Source of the DNA: Butyrivibrio sp. INlla16
Lineage (GTDB): Bacteria > Bacillota > Clostridia > Lachnospirales > Lachnospiraceae
Direction of reading: 5' to 3'
NCBI RefSeq assembly: GCF_900104155.1
Contig: NZ_FMYB01000015.1
Coordinates: forward strand, 29,981-93,980
DNA: 64,000 nt
Shown: positions 26,199 through 35,891 of the stretch, piece after piece
Layout: each line of letters starts with the position of its first letter
Position numbering within the stretch: the stretch's first letter is position 1
Made by a program: the position numbers and the translations under genes
The notes under the pieces: model-generated
Told to the model about the DNA's origin: nothing
What the model saw: the letters and a program-made list of their open reading frames with translations, nothing else
The model's database searches: none

Positions 26199-27548
26199 TT
26201 ACAGCATTACATCCTGAATCAGCTCTGCGAGCTTCTTTGCCTCTTCCTCGATTACTTTCTGGTCCTTGCCCTCTATCATTACACGAACAAGGGGTTCTGT
26301 TCCGGATGGTCTGATAAGAACCCTGCCGTCGCCGGCAAACTTCTTATCAAGTTCCTCAATGGCTGTTGCAATCTCGGGATATTCCATATAATGATCTTTC
26401 TTATGAGTAGGCACTGTCGCATTGCAAAGAGCTTGCGGCATTACATCCATAATCTGTGCCAGCTCTGAAAGCTTCTTCCCGGTTTCCTTCATAACCTTCA
26501 GAAGATGAAGTGCTGAGAGAAGTCCGTCTCCTGTGGTGTTGTCATCAAGGAAGATGATGTGTCCAGACTGCTCTCCTCCAAAGTTTGCGCCAATCTCTTT
26601 CATGCGCTCAAGAACGTATCTGTCTCCTACCTTGGTCTTTTCAATCTTGATTCCTTCTCGCTCTCCCATCTTGAAGAATCCAAGATTACTCATAACGGTA
26701 GCAACAATTGTGTCCCCTTTAAGTTCACCCTTTTCCTTCATGTGCTTACCGATTATGGCCATAATCTCATCGCCGTTAACAAGTTTTCCATTCTCATCAA
26801 CTGCCAGGAATCGGTCAGCGTCTCCGTCGAAGGCAAGTCCTATATCCGCCTTCTCGGTAACAACCCTTCCCATAAGCTCTTCCATATGGGTTGATCCACA
26901 ATTCGAATTAATATTTGTACCGTCCGGGCTTGTATGAATCGCGATAACCTGAGCGCCTGTCTGTCTGATGGTCTCTACGGATGTGTAGGAGCTTGCGCCC
27001 TCGGCGCAGTCCATTACAATCTTCATTCCATCGAGTCTTACGTCAACACAATTTAAACTGTGATTGATATACTCCTCTCTGGCATCTGTACGGTTTTTAA
27101 TCTTACCCACTCCTGCTCCGGTGGGCATTTTTACGCCCTCGAGGTTATTCCTGATAAGCTCCTCGATCTCATCCTCCATGGAATCCGGAAGTTTAAAACC
27201 GTTTCCGTCAAAGAACTTGATCCCGTTGAATTCCATAGGATTGTGGGATGCTGAAATTACAACACCTGCATCCACACGATACTTCTTTGTGAGGTAAGCA
27301 ACTGCAGGTGTAGGTAAAATACCTACATTAACAACATTGGCGCCTACCGAGCATGCCCCTGCCATAAGTGCGGCAGCAAGCATATCTCCTGAAAGTCTTG
27401 TATCACAGCCAACCATAATTGTCGGTCTGTGTTTGTTTTCTTTTGAAAGCACATATGCTCCGGCTTGTCCAAGCTGCATTGCAAGACTGGGTGTAAGCTC
27501 GTCATTGGCTACGCCTCTCACGCCGTCTGTTCCAAATAATCTTGCCAT
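26199..27548 (-). CDS. glmM: Phosphoglucosamine mutase
   Basis: Converts glucosamine-6-P to glucosamine-1-P for UDP-GlcNAc synthesis, feeding peptidoglycan and the pse route. 449 residues from ATG at 27548 (GGAGG five bases upstream; an in-frame GTG at 27560 overlaps that site). A-R-L-F-G-T-D-G-V-R-G starts the protein; the phosphoserine is S101 in ISASHNP; the metal site D-G-D-A-D-R and RPSGTEP are present. It is the third gene of the conserved cdaA-cdaR-glmM operon; GlmM is known to bind and inhibit CdaA in Firmicutes. Confidence 0.96.
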   Translation of the reverse strand: MARLFGTDGVRGVANDELTPSLAMQLGQAGAYVLSKENKHRPTIMVGCDTRLSGDMLAAALMAGACSVGANVVNVGILPTPAVAYLTKKYRVDAGVVISASHNPMEFNGIKFFDGNGFKLPDSMEDEIEELIRNNLEGVKMPTGAGVGKIKNRTDAREEYINHSLNCVDVRLDGMKIVMDCAEGASSYTSVETIRQTGAQVIAIHTSPDGTNINSNCGSTHMEELMGRVVTEKADIGLAFDGDADRFLAVDENGKLVNGDEIMAIIGKHMKEKGELKGDTIVATVMSNLGFFKMGEREGIKIEKTKVGDRYVLERMKEIGANFGGEQSGHIIFLDDNTTGDGLLSALHLLKVMKETGKKLSELAQIMDVMPQALCNATVPTHKKDHYMEYPEIATAIEELDKKFAGDGRVLIRPSGTEPLVRVMIEGKDQKVIEEEAKKLAELIQDVML

Positions 27549-27561
27549 ATATTCCTCCACC

Positions 27562-28848
27562 TTAATTCTCTTCTAATTTCGTAAGCTTAACGGTAACTTC
27601 AACCGTATCGGTGGTTGTCACCCCACCAGGTAGTGAAAGCGATACAGCTGTCCTGTAGGTTCCTGCTGCATCTTCGCCGCCCTCGCTAATCTGTGATACG
27701 TCAATGATACCGGATACATCCTTTTCACTGATGGCATTCACATTCGCCGAAAGTCCGCTTACTGAAAGTGTAAAGGTCTTATTATCGTCAACTATCTGAG
27801 CATCATATCCCTCAGGGATATTCATAAGTTCGATCTGACTGTAGGGTATGCTGAGTGCTTTATCGCTCTTCTTATCAATATATGCAACAACAGTTGCAAT
27901 ACCATTGAAGTCCTCATCACCAAAGCTTACATTGCCGGGAAGATATGCGGACAGATCTATTGTAGTCGTCAAATCTTCCGTACGTCCCGTCAGATCAAGT
28001 GAATCATCAGAAACGGTAATCGTATCAATCTTATTAAGCACTGACATTCTTCCTGCAAGCAGAACACTGTCTGTATCGGTATCGATCTCTCCGGTAGCAA
28101 CATATCCTTCAGCCGGAACTCCTGATACCTGATATGTTACAGGAACTCTCTTGGTTGCCAGGATTGTTACACTTACACCCACTGAGGTGCTGCTAAGCTT
28201 CAGATTATCCTTCGAAACTTCTCCGCCATCTGCATCATAAAGATGAATCTCTGCATTGGTTCCGATATTCGTGGTATAACCGGTTACTTCGACGTTTACA
28301 GAAGCTGTCTTAACACTCTGAACGATTGATTCTGCACCTGTAATTCTGATCTGGTTCTGATCAGTAACGACATCACCTATTATATACCCATCAGTCAAGG
28401 TACCCGTCGTAGAAGCAGAAATAGGAAGTGTCTTGGAATCTCTTCCCTCTATATTCAGCTTAACGGAATCTATCGTTCCCGTTATGCTCTGAATCTGATT
28501 TACATATTTATTTGTGTTAAGCTGAATTGCAACATAGTATGTGCCATCGATATTAGTGGTATTCTCAAGATCGGCTATGGCAACGACATTATCCCTGCTA
28601 AGGGAATCAACTATGGATCTGGGTGCATAAACGGTGACCGTGGATATTACATCACTGTCCTCCAAAACCTGATACACCTGATTGTTATCCGTTATACTGT
28701 TTGCATTTCTGAATGTGACCGGAACATTGCTGAATCTCACTGAATCAACAGGGTCACTTATGTTTGTAACCAGGAACCAAAGAAGTGCGGCAAATAAAAG
28801 CGAAGCAATCTTCAGCCCCAGATTGGCAGTCAAATTTAGCTTCTTCAT
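27562..28848 (-). CDS. cdaR: CdaA regulator with YbbR repeats
   Basis: 428 residues. One N-terminal TM helix (SLLFAALLWFLVTNI, residues 16-30) anchors an outside chain of about four YbbR-type beta domains, visible as recurring V-x-V-T blocks. The protein modulates the diadenylate cyclase CdaA. The ATG overlaps the cdaA stop by 4 bases, and glmM follows after 13 bases. The symbol here means the c-di-AMP regulator, not the sugar-diacid regulator of the same name. Confidence 0.9.
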   Translation of the reverse strand: MKKLNLTANLGLKIASLLFAALLWFLVTNISDPVDSVRFSNVPVTFRNANSITDNNQVYQVLEDSDVISTVTVYAPRSIVDSLSRDNVVAIADLENTTNIDGTYYVAIQLNTNKYVNQIQSITGTIDSVKLNIEGRDSKTLPISASTTGTLTDGYIIGDVVTDQNQIRITGAESIVQSVKTASVNVEVTGYTTNIGTNAEIHLYDADGGEVSKDNLKLSSTSVGVSVTILATKRVPVTYQVSGVPAEGYVATGEIDTDTDSVLLAGRMSVLNKIDTITVSDDSLDLTGRTEDLTTTIDLSAYLPGNVSFGDEDFNGIATVVAYIDKKSDKALSIPYSQIELMNIPEGYDAQIVDDNKTFTLSVSGLSANVNAISEKDVSGIIDVSQISEGGEDAAGTYRTAVSLSLPGGVTTTDTVEVTVKLTKLEEN

Positions 28849-29735
28849 TTCGCCTTTCCTTTCACCGTTTTGTTACTTATTATTTTTTTCTTTTTGTCCT
28901 TCTTTTCTTTCTTATCTTCAGTAGCCTTATTCTGTATCTGTCTCAGTCTCTCTCTCAGGCGCTCACTGTCGACTGCTCTCTCGAGCTCTCCCATGTAAGC
29001 AACACTTATTTTTCCTGTCTCTTCGGAAACAATTATGGTAAGTGAATCTGTAACCTCGGAAACACCGACACCTGCACGATGTCTTGTTCCAAGCTCTTTT
29101 CCAAGCTCCATATTGTCGGAAAGAGGGAGATAACAGGTAGCCGATGTTATTCTGTCACCTCTGATAATAACCGCACCGTCATGGAGAGGTGTATTGTGTT
29201 CAAAGATGTTGATAAGAAGCTGGCTTGTAACCATTCCATCAATATCAATACCCGTTCTCTCGTATTCATTAAGAGAAGAAAGCTGCTCAATAACAATAAG
29301 CGCACCCGTTCTCACCTTGGCCATCTCCACGCAGGCCCTTATAATCTCATTTATTGTCTTATCTGAAAATCTTCCCTCTTCCGTTGTCTCAGTAAAATTG
29401 AGGAGTCCATGGAAAAAGTTTCTTCTGCCTATACCTTCGAGCGCCTTTCTCAGTTCCGGCTGCAAAATAACAACCATAGCCGTTACAGCAATTCCAAATA
29501 CGTTCCTTACTATCCACAGGATGGTCGACATATTGAATGCTGCGGCAATAACTATAAAGACAACAATAACTACGACCCCTTTTAAAAGGGACCATAGTCT
29601 CGTGTTTTTGGCCCAAACCAGAATATGGTAGATTAGGAACGCTATGATCAGCATTTCGATGACATCAAGCGCCCTGACTCTTGGCATATGCAGGCTTGTC
29701 AGATTGTTTTCAAGAAAAAATACGATCTGTTGCAT
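28845..29735 (-). CDS. cdaA: Membrane diadenylate cyclase (c-di-AMP synthase)
   Basis: Makes c-di-AMP from two ATP. 296 residues: three N-terminal TM helices (about 25-95), then a DAC domain with L-H-D-G-A at 184-188 and T-R-H-R-A at 217-221, the two catalytic signatures. The C-terminus is a Lys-rich tail. It heads the cdaA-cdaR-glmM unit, 5 bases after a conserved membrane-protein gene that is probably cotranscribed. Confidence 0.96.
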   Translation of the reverse strand: MQQIVFFLENNLTSLHMPRVRALDVIEMLIIAFLIYHILVWAKNTRLWSLLKGVVVIVVFIVIAAAFNMSTILWIVRNVFGIAVTAMVVILQPELRKALEGIGRRNFFHGLLNFTETTEEGRFSDKTINEIIRACVEMAKVRTGALIVIEQLSSLNEYERTGIDIDGMVTSQLLINIFEHNTPLHDGAVIIRGDRITSATCYLPLSDNMELGKELGTRHRAGVGVSEVTDSLTIIVSEETGKISVAYMGELERAVDSERLRERLRQIQNKATEDKKEKKDKKKKIISNKTVKGKAK

Positions 29736-29740
29736 CTATC

Positions 29741-30706
29741 TTACTCGCCTCGGTCTTTACCTCTGTAATCCTTGCCCGCACCGGATACATTTATCTTCTT
29801 AACCTTCGGTGCAGGAGTGGAAACCGTAACCTTCGGAACGGCCTTTACATAATAGTAGTACTCATCGTCTTCAAACTGCACCTTCTCAATTCTCGTATAA
29901 TCCAGATTAAAGGCAAAGAACTGAAGCACCATGAGCAATAAAATTGAAATAATTGTCTGCACGATAACTCCCAGGAAAGAAAGACCCGTGCTGTAAATCA
30001 TGTCGCCTACAAGCAGACATATTATATTTGCAAGAGATCCTGCAATAATAGCTATGGTCCATGCGTGATCAACCGACATGCGTCGTATGACATAAACAAT
30101 TGCAAGAGTAATTGCAAAAGCTACAATGAACACCCACATACGCTTATTGGATAAAAGCTCCGAAATGATAGTCCGGAACTGTACTGCAGATTCCTCTATC
30201 TGTGATCCTGTCAGTGTAGTAGCGTTCCCGGAAATATAATTCACAAGAAATGCAACTATTATTCCAAAGGACATTGAAACAATTGAAGCAGGTGTTCCCA
30301 TAAGCCCCAGAGCGATAGGCATCACATAAGGAATGCTCAAATAAAAACACATAGGTGTCAACATTACCGCAATTGTATCTTTCGGTGAAAACCTGAAATA
30401 AAGCAGAAACATCAAAAGAAAAACAATGAGTGCAACTACCGCGCAAAACAGAGATAATTTATAAAGATGTGCCAAAATAAATCCGGCAGATATAAGCACC
30501 ATAAAATTGGAAGGCATTATGGAACACAATAGTGCAGCCATAAGTAATATGGGCAGTTTTGTCAGATTAGCCTGATAACCGATCTTATTACCGATCATGG
30601 TAAACGCGATCAGAGAAAGTAAAAACTTCCAGATATATGTTATGTATAACTCATATTTTAAATAAAAATTCTTGATATATTCTCGTATTTCCAGTAAAGA
30701 CGTCAT
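29741..30706 (-). CDS. Polytopic membrane protein of unknown function
   Basis: 321 residues with about 8-9 TM helices from residue 25 to 275. A hydrophilic C-terminal tail follows, with an acidic DDEYYYYVKAVPKV segment and many Lys residues. I recognise no family motif. Its position 5 bases before cdaA and 5 bases after another small membrane protein suggests one transcription unit, and possibly a role in envelope or turgor control; that role is inference from context only. Confidence 0.7.
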   Translation of the reverse strand: MTSLLEIREYIKNFYLKYELYITYIWKFLLSLIAFTMIGNKIGYQANLTKLPILLMAALLCSIMPSNFMVLISAGFILAHLYKLSLFCAVVALIVFLLMFLLYFRFSPKDTIAVMLTPMCFYLSIPYVMPIALGLMGTPASIVSMSFGIIVAFLVNYISGNATTLTGSQIEESAVQFRTIISELLSNKRMWVFIVAFAITLAIVYVIRRMSVDHAWTIAIIAGSLANIICLLVGDMIYSTGLSFLGVIVQTIISILLLMVLQFFAFNLDYTRIEKVQFEDDEYYYYVKAVPKVTVSTPAPKVKKINVSGAGKDYRGKDRGE

Positions 30707-30711
30707 TTTCC

Positions 30712-31101
30712 TTATTCCTTTTCATACATTCTGCCAAGCTTCTTAAGGCAGGAGTAATATGCCCTCATATTCTTTCGCATTTTTCCGTATCGGATAGAAT
30801 AAACGATGTATGAAATCACTGAATATACAGCTACAAGCGCAATGTAGTAGACCAAATATTTCCGTGCGGTTGCAGCAATATCTGTATTGTATACGTCCTG
30901 CAGCACATCAGAAAAATGATACATCACATAGGCAGCGACCAGTATCAGATATACCACTGTGGCACTGATAATAGACCTCAGCACCTGGAATCCGACATAG
31001 TCGCTGCGAAAATACGAATTTATAGCGTTATTCTCTTTCCCCTCACGCTGCTCGTAGGCAGCCATCCTGGTCATCAGGATAACTCTCTCCTCGTTTAACA
31101 T
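30712..31101 (-). CDS. Small membrane protein, unknown
   Basis: 129 residues with two TM helices (about 42-64 and 86-106), short basic flanks, and a C-terminus that looks cytoplasmic. GAGG lies seven bases before the ATG at 31101. No recognised domain. It is tightly packed between the yvyF-like gene (8 bases) and the membrane protein before cdaA (5 bases), so it is likely part of a long operon running recD2-comFC-yvyF-this-cdaA. Confidence 0.68.
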   Translation of the reverse strand: MLNEERVILMTRMAAYEQREGKENNAINSYFRSDYVGFQVLRSIISATVVYLILVAAYVMYHFSDVLQDVYNTDIAATARKYLVYYIALVAVYSVISYIVYSIRYGKMRKNMRAYYSCLKKLGRMYEKE

Positions 31102-31109
31102 TATAGTCC

Positions 31110-31538
31110 TCAGGTTTTAAGAAATTTCATGCCGGACGTCGAGCTGGGCTGCTGGGCCTGTTTCTTTGCAAGTTCAGCCGCAAGAGCCTGCTGACGCTGT
31201 TTAACGGTATCATTAAGCGCATTAGTAACCGTAGCCTTGCACTTAGCACAAAGCCTACCTGTAGCAATACGCGCTCCACAATTCTCACATGTAATCTGAA
31301 TCGGAGAATTCTCGGTAAACATAAGTCTCTCTTCAAGGATCCACTTCTTAATCTGCTTTGCTGGACAAGAGCAGTCCTCGGCAATCTGCTTGAGACCGCT
31401 TCCGGGATTCTCCTGAATGTACTTCTTTACCTCCTGGAATTTCTCCTCAATCTCCTTCTTGCAAACATCACACAACATCTCGCCGGCAATGTAATTAAAC
31501 ATCTTGCCACATCTTGAACAATTACGAATATTACTCAT
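31110..31538 (-). CDS. yvyF: YvyF-type flagellar operon zinc-ribbon protein
   Basis: 142 residues. The first half has two Cys pairs (CSRCGK, CDVCKK), then a helical segment K-K-Y-I-Q-E-N-P-G and a winged-helix-like stretch, as in the YvyF/TIGR03826 family found next to comFC and flgM in Bacillus. A second zinc ribbon (CENCGAR, CAKCKA) and a Gln/Ala-rich tail follow. In Bacillus the gene belongs to the comF-flagellar region; here it directly follows comFC, which supports the call. Molecular function is not established. Confidence 0.72.
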   Translation of the reverse strand: MSNIRNCSRCGKMFNYIAGEMLCDVCKKEIEEKFQEVKKYIQENPGSGLKQIAEDCSCPAKQIKKWILEERLMFTENSPIQITCENCGARIATGRLCAKCKATVTNALNDTVKQRQQALAAELAKKQAQQPSSTSGMKFLKT

Positions 31539-31567
31539 GATATCCTCCTATTAGCAGTGCATATTTT

Positions 31568-32287
31568 TCACACCACCTGGCCTATTGCAAGCGTAACAAA
31601 GAATATCCTTTCCACCCCGTGTCTTCGGAATTCTCTTGCGAGCTCGTCCATAGTACTGCCGGTCGTGTAAATGTCATCAACAAGGATAATACACTTAAAT
31701 TTTACATCATTTTGGCTTATATTAAAAGCCTTTTTCAAATTCGAGCGGCGCTCGGAGGAGTCAAGCATCTTCATGGGAACCGTGTCTCTGACTCTTCTTA
31801 CGATATCATTTCTGACAGGTACTCCAATCCTTTTTCCAAGGGCATCCGCAAATACTTCCGCCTGATTATAGCCTCGTTTTCTCTGCTTTTTGTCATACAT
31901 CGGCACCGGTATTACGGCATCCGCACGCATCGCTTTCATGGCTTTTCCAAGATATTGCATTGCAGCTTCCCCGTAATAATCGGCATATTCTCTTCTTCCC
32001 GAATATTTGAACCTGTATATGGATCCGGAAATGGATCTGTATCTGAAAACACCGAACCCCCTGTCAAAATAATGTCTTGTTTTTTCACAGTCGGGACAAT
32101 ACTCCTTATCCGCATCAGATAAAGGTTTACCGCATTTCATGCAGATAATTTTGCCTGCAGGCTTTATCACCCTTTTACACTCCGGATGTATCAGCCCTTC
32201 CTTACGTTTTACAATAGTGTCGCAGACCGGACATCTTCTGGGATACAGAATGGAAATGACCCCCTCGAGAAGTTCCTCAGCCTGCAT
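31568..32287 (-). CDS. comFC: ComFC-like amidophosphoribosyltransferase-family protein
   Basis: 239 residues. An N-terminal zinc-finger region with four Cys pairs (CPVC, the CKRV area, CMKCG, CPDC) precedes a type I PRTase domain whose PRPP loop is C-I-I-L-V-D-D-I-Y-T-T-G-S-T near residue 197. RKRGYNQAE near residue 134 is also typical. ComFC/GntX proteins act in natural transformation in Bacillus. No comFA helicase accompanies it. The ATG lies inside the recD2 end, overlapping by 11 bases. Confidence 0.88.
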   Translation of the reverse strand: MQAEELLEGVISILYPRRCPVCDTIVKRKEGLIHPECKRVIKPAGKIICMKCGKPLSDADKEYCPDCEKTRHYFDRGFGVFRYRSISGSIYRFKYSGRREYADYYGEAAMQYLGKAMKAMRADAVIPVPMYDKKQRKRGYNQAEVFADALGKRIGVPVRNDIVRRVRDTVPMKMLDSSERRSNLKKAFNISQNDVKFKCIILVDDIYTTGSTMDELAREFRRHGVERIFFVTLAIGQVV

Positions 32288-34502
32288 CCGCCACCTCCAG
32301 AATCCTTGTCTTTAATCCCGTATAGCGTCTAAGCTGCTCCTCATTTCCTATCATTGTATCAATAGTCTCTGTATTTCCCAGAACCACAACACATTTCTGA
32401 GCCCTTGTCACGGCCGTATACAAAAGGTTCCTGTTAAGAAGCATTCTCGGCCCTCCAAGAAGCGGCAAAATAACCGCCGGATACTCGGAGCCCTGAGACT
32501 TGTGTATGGTTATCGCATAGGCATGCTCAAGGTCATCAAGTTCGGAAAAGGGATAGGTCACACATTTTCCCTCATCGAATTCAACCGTCATCTCTTTCAT
32601 AACGGTATTGATATCCTTCACAACACCCATATCACCATTAAAAATGCCGAGTCCCTTTTCGATAACAATCCCGTTTTTTCCGCATATCTCCCACTCAGCC
32701 TGATAGTTGTTGTGAATCTGCATCACGCGGTCTCCCACACGGATAACCCTCTCTCCATGCACATATTCTTTCTTCCTGCTGTCGGCCGGATTCAGATAAT
32801 TCTGCAAAACGCTGTTAAGTGTCTGCGCCCCGAGAGGTCCTCGCTTCATGGGCGTAAGCACCTGAATATCCTCAGATCCGGCATCAACATAGCCAGGGAG
32901 CTTATCTCTGATCAGCTCGATCATATGCTTGTAAATGACATCCGCGTTATCTCTTTTAAGAAAAAAGAAGTCTTTACTCTTATTATCCAGCTTTATAGGC
33001 TCTCCATCCTTTATATGGTGTGCATTCATTACAATATCACTCTGCTGCGCCTGTCTGAAAATCTTTTTAAGTGTAATGGTTGTAAAGCATTCACTCTCTA
33101 TAAGATCGCGCAGCACCTGCCCCGGGCCGACGCTCGGAAGCTGGGAACTGTCGCCCACCAGAATAAGATGTGTTCCCGGTATTACAGCCTTTAAAAGCGA
33201 TGCAAAAAGATGCATATCAACCATGGACATCTCATCGATAATTATGGCATCAGCCTCAATCGGATTGTCAGCGTTTTTGTCAAAATGGAGCCTTGTCTTC
33301 TCTCCTCGGTCCTCCAACGGCGCTCCGCCGCCCATTCCGAGAAGTCTGTGGATAGTTGAAGCCTGATAGCCCGTTGCCTCGGTCATTCTTTTCGCCGCAC
33401 GCCCGGTAGGTGCCGCCAGAACTATCTCCATCTGCTCCTCTGCATAATATTCAATAATCGTGTTTATAGTTGTAGTCTTACCTGTCCCGGGACCGCCCGT
33501 AATGATAACGACACCGTTTCCGGCACTTGAAGCTGCTGCTTTTCTCTGCAGTTCATCCAGCTCAATACCACGCCTTTTCTCAATCCTTTTTATTCTGTCC
33601 TCAAGGCTTTTTTCGCTCTCATGTGAGACCTGCAGATTAAGCTCTCGAAGCATAACAGCTATTGCCTGCTCCTCATAGTAGTAGGATGCAGCATATACTT
33701 CATCACCCCCCTTGTAGATGAGTTTTCGCTCCACCATGAGATTATCCATCTGCATTCCTATGCTGTCCTCAGTTACTCCGAGAAGCTCCCCGCTCCTTTT
33801 TATGAGTTCGCTCTTTGGAAGAAAACTGTGACCGTCCTGCGCTCCCTCGAGCAGCACATAGAGAATTCCGCTTCTTATTCTGTAATCGGAATCTACGCTG
33901 ATTCCCACCTTGGACGCAATTTCATCGGCGGTTTTAAAGCCGATTCCCTCGATATCATCAGCAAGCTTATAGGGATTCTCCTTCAGAATCCTGTAAACCT
34001 GATTGCCATATTTTTCATAAATCCTGACTGACATGTTGCCCGTGATTCCGTATCCGGACATAAAAACAAAGGCATCTCGCATCTCTCTCTTATCCGCAAG
34101 CTGAATGGCGATATCTCTTGCTTTTTTCTCACTGATGCCCTTGATCTCTGCAAGCCTTTCCGGCTCATCCTCTATTATCCTGAAGGTATCCTTACCGAAT
34201 TTCTTTACAATTCGTCTCGCCATAGTCTCGCCGATTCCCTTGATGGCGCCGGAGCCTAGATATCTCTCCATCGACTCCGTATCATCCGGGGCGGCGATCT
34301 TATAGCCGGTCACCTTTATCTGTTCACCATAAACAGGATGTTCTGTCATCTCTCCCGATATCTCAAGAGTATCCCCCTCATCTACATCTATAAAGCTCCC
34401 GACACAGGTGATTTCCTCACCGTCGCTGACAAAAACCATAACTCCATAGCTTCTGTCAGGGCTTCTGTATATAAAATGATCTATATATCCCTTTACTTCC
34501 AT
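32277..34502 (-). CDS. recD2: RecD2-type ATP-dependent DNA helicase
   Basis: SF1B 5'-3' helicase of DNA repair not tied to RecBC. 741 residues from ATG at 34502, with GGGAGG just before it; a longer in-frame TTG start would overlap that site. N-terminal OB-like domain, tandem helix-hairpin-helix segments (GAIKGIGETMARRI, IKGISEKKA, IEGIGFKTAD), Walker A G-G-P-G-T-G-K-T-T near residue 340, D-E-M-S-M-V-D, and the C-terminal motif A-Y-A-I-T-I-H-K-S-Q-G-S-E-Y. This matches YrrC/RecD2 in length and order. Confidence 0.93.
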   Translation of the reverse strand: MEVKGYIDHFIYRSPDRSYGVMVFVSDGEEITCVGSFIDVDEGDTLEISGEMTEHPVYGEQIKVTGYKIAAPDDTESMERYLGSGAIKGIGETMARRIVKKFGKDTFRIIEDEPERLAEIKGISEKKARDIAIQLADKREMRDAFVFMSGYGITGNMSVRIYEKYGNQVYRILKENPYKLADDIEGIGFKTADEIASKVGISVDSDYRIRSGILYVLLEGAQDGHSFLPKSELIKRSGELLGVTEDSIGMQMDNLMVERKLIYKGGDEVYAASYYYEEQAIAVMLRELNLQVSHESEKSLEDRIKRIEKRRGIELDELQRKAAASSAGNGVVIITGGPGTGKTTTINTIIEYYAEEQMEIVLAAPTGRAAKRMTEATGYQASTIHRLLGMGGGAPLEDRGEKTRLHFDKNADNPIEADAIIIDEMSMVDMHLFASLLKAVIPGTHLILVGDSSQLPSVGPGQVLRDLIESECFTTITLKKIFRQAQQSDIVMNAHHIKDGEPIKLDNKSKDFFFLKRDNADVIYKHMIELIRDKLPGYVDAGSEDIQVLTPMKRGPLGAQTLNSVLQNYLNPADSRKKEYVHGERVIRVGDRVMQIHNNYQAEWEICGKNGIVIEKGLGIFNGDMGVVKDINTVMKEMTVEFDEGKCVTYPFSELDDLEHAYAITIHKSQGSEYPAVILPLLGGPRMLLNRNLLYTAVTRAQKCVVVLGNTETIDTMIGNEEQLRRYTGLKTRILEVADAG

Positions 34503-34523
34503 TTTCCTCCCAAAGGACAAAAC

Positions 34524-34553
34524 TATTCCCTCTTCGTTTAAAAAGAGGGAATA
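34524..34553 (-). terminator. Hairpin terminator after the flagellar rod operon / before recD2
   Basis: TATTCCCTCTT and AAGAGGGAATA form an 11-bp perfect stem with an 8-base loop. On the minus strand it is followed only by GTTTTG. It lies between the recD2 start and the flgJ-like stop. Transcription on this strand runs from the flagellar operon into recD2, so it would end the mbl-flhO-flhP-flgJ transcript. The weak U-run leaves room for read-through. Confidence 0.6.
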
Positions 34554-34569
34554 AATAATTGCTTATAAT

Positions 34570-34947
34570 TTATAAATCGTAATTTCTCTTCATGTTCTCA
34601 TACAGCATCTGGGCCAGTCCCACGCTCTGTTTGTCAGCTCCTGTAGCCGCTATATCCTGAATTGTCAGATCCTTGAAATAGTCAACCATTTTCCCCATGG
34701 ATCCCGACTCATCCTTGCTGAATACCTTGGCTGTCTTCTCATAGCCCTTGTAGATCTGTTCCATGAAGTATGCCTCAAACTGCTTGCAGGCATCCATGAG
34801 CTCTTTATCTACCTGAGCCTTATCCTCCTCCGTCTCGATTCGTCTGACTTTGGAGGCAGCCGAGTTTATCTTCTCGGATGCAGCCTGGCTGCTGGCGTAC
34901 TGTGAAATTCCCGATAAGCTGTTCATTGAATTCATATCAATAGCCAT
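34570..34947 (-). CDS. FlgJ-like rod-binding protein
   Basis: 125 residues matching only the N-terminal rod-binding domain of FlgJ: KELMDACKQFEAYFMEQIYK near residue 49, and the A-A-T-G-A-D-K-Q-S-V-G-L-A-Q-M-L-Y region near 100. There is no muramidase domain, as usual in Firmicutes, so wall opening must be done by another hydrolase. Likely caps or guides rod assembly in the cell envelope. It follows flhP by 14 bases. Confidence 0.82.
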   Translation of the reverse strand: MAIDMNSMNSLSGISQYASSQAASEKINSAASKVRRIETEEDKAQVDKELMDACKQFEAYFMEQIYKGYEKTAKVFSKDESGSMGKMVDYFKDLTIQDIAATGADKQSVGLAQMLYENMKRNYDL

Positions 34948-34961
34948 ATCTTATACCCTTA

Positions 34962-35789
34962 TTATCTCTTCAGACCGTTTGCTGTCTGCATCATCTCATC
35001 AGTTGTGGTAATCGCTGTAGAGTTCATCTCATAAGCTCTCTGCGCTACGATAAGGTTAACCATCTCAGTCGCAACATTTACATTAGAGCCTTCCAGATAT
35101 CCCTGAACCACCTGGCTTCTTCTGATACCGGCTGTTGTGGCTTCGGGTAGAGCATTACCGCTCGCCATTGTTGCCATAAAGCTTGTATCTCCGACTCTCT
35201 CAAGTCCCTCCGGATTTCTGAACTGGAAGAGAGCAATTGTTCCTATATCCTGTCTGTCCTGGTTCGCATCGAGGTAATAAAGATTACCTTCCTGGTCGCA
35301 GGTAATATCTGTAGCCTTAACGGTTTCTGCATTAACAACCAGAGGCTGTCCGTCTATTCCGAGAACCGGATTACCTTCAGAGGTTGTAAGCTCCAGCGTA
35401 TTCTGCTCTGTAAGCGCCCATACAAAGTTACCGTTTCTGGTGTATCTGAGATTAGCGGCATTCAAATCCTGAGCGTCTGTCGAATATACAAAGAACCCGT
35501 CTCCCTGAATCGCAAATGCCGAACTGGAATCGTTGTCCTGCATATTTCCCTGTGTAAAGAAGGAATTGATGGATGAAACTCTTACGCCAAGACCAACGTC
35601 CGAATTAACAGGTGAACCTGTGGTCTGTACCGTCTTGGTTTTCAGCTCCTGATAAAGTAAGGATTTGAATTTTGCGCTCTGCGCTTTATAACCCGCGGAA
35701 TTGACATTCGCGAGATTGTTTGCGATGGTATCAACGTTTGTCTGCTGAGCATTCATTCCGGATGCTGCTGTCCATAAGCTTCTTACCAT
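34962..35789 (-). CDS. flhP: Flagellar distal-rod protein (FlgG/FlhP type)
   Basis: 275 residues. The N-terminal rod motif with T-I-A-N-N-L-A-N-V-N-S-A-G-Y-K at residues 22-36, central G-D-G-F-F-V-Y and R-Y-T-R-N-G-N-F, and a C-terminal helix E-M-V-N-L-I-V-A-Q-R-A-Y-E-M-N-S are the complete rod/hook pattern. Exported by the flagellar type III system and assembled into the distal rod. AGGAGG precedes the ATG, and a SigD-like promoter lies in the 102-base gap before it. Confidence 0.92.
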   Translation of the reverse strand: MVRSLWTAASGMNAQQTNVDTIANNLANVNSAGYKAQSAKFKSLLYQELKTKTVQTTGSPVNSDVGLGVRVSSINSFFTQGNMQDNDSSSAFAIQGDGFFVYSTDAQDLNAANLRYTRNGNFVWALTEQNTLELTTSEGNPVLGIDGQPLVVNAETVKATDITCDQEGNLYYLDANQDRQDIGTIALFQFRNPEGLERVGDTSFMATMASGNALPEATTAGIRRSQVVQGYLEGSNVNVATEMVNLIVAQRAYEMNSTAITTTDEMMQTANGLKR

Positions 35790-35857
35790 ATAATACCTCC
35801 TGGCAATTTAGAAAAATAACCTTCATCTTGTAATATAGCCATATTCTGCCAATTAAT

Positions 35858-35884
35858 TTATCGGCATTTTATCAGGCATACTTA
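35858..35884 (-). promoter_or_regulatory. SigD (sigma-28)-like promoter before flhP
   Basis: On the minus strand TAAG, 15-base spacer, GCCGATAA: 11 of 12 positions match the SigD pattern TAAA-N15-GCCGATAA. It lies in the gap between flhO and flhP, giving a leader of about 60 bases. Confidence 0.55.
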
Positions 35885-35891
35885 ACCTTTA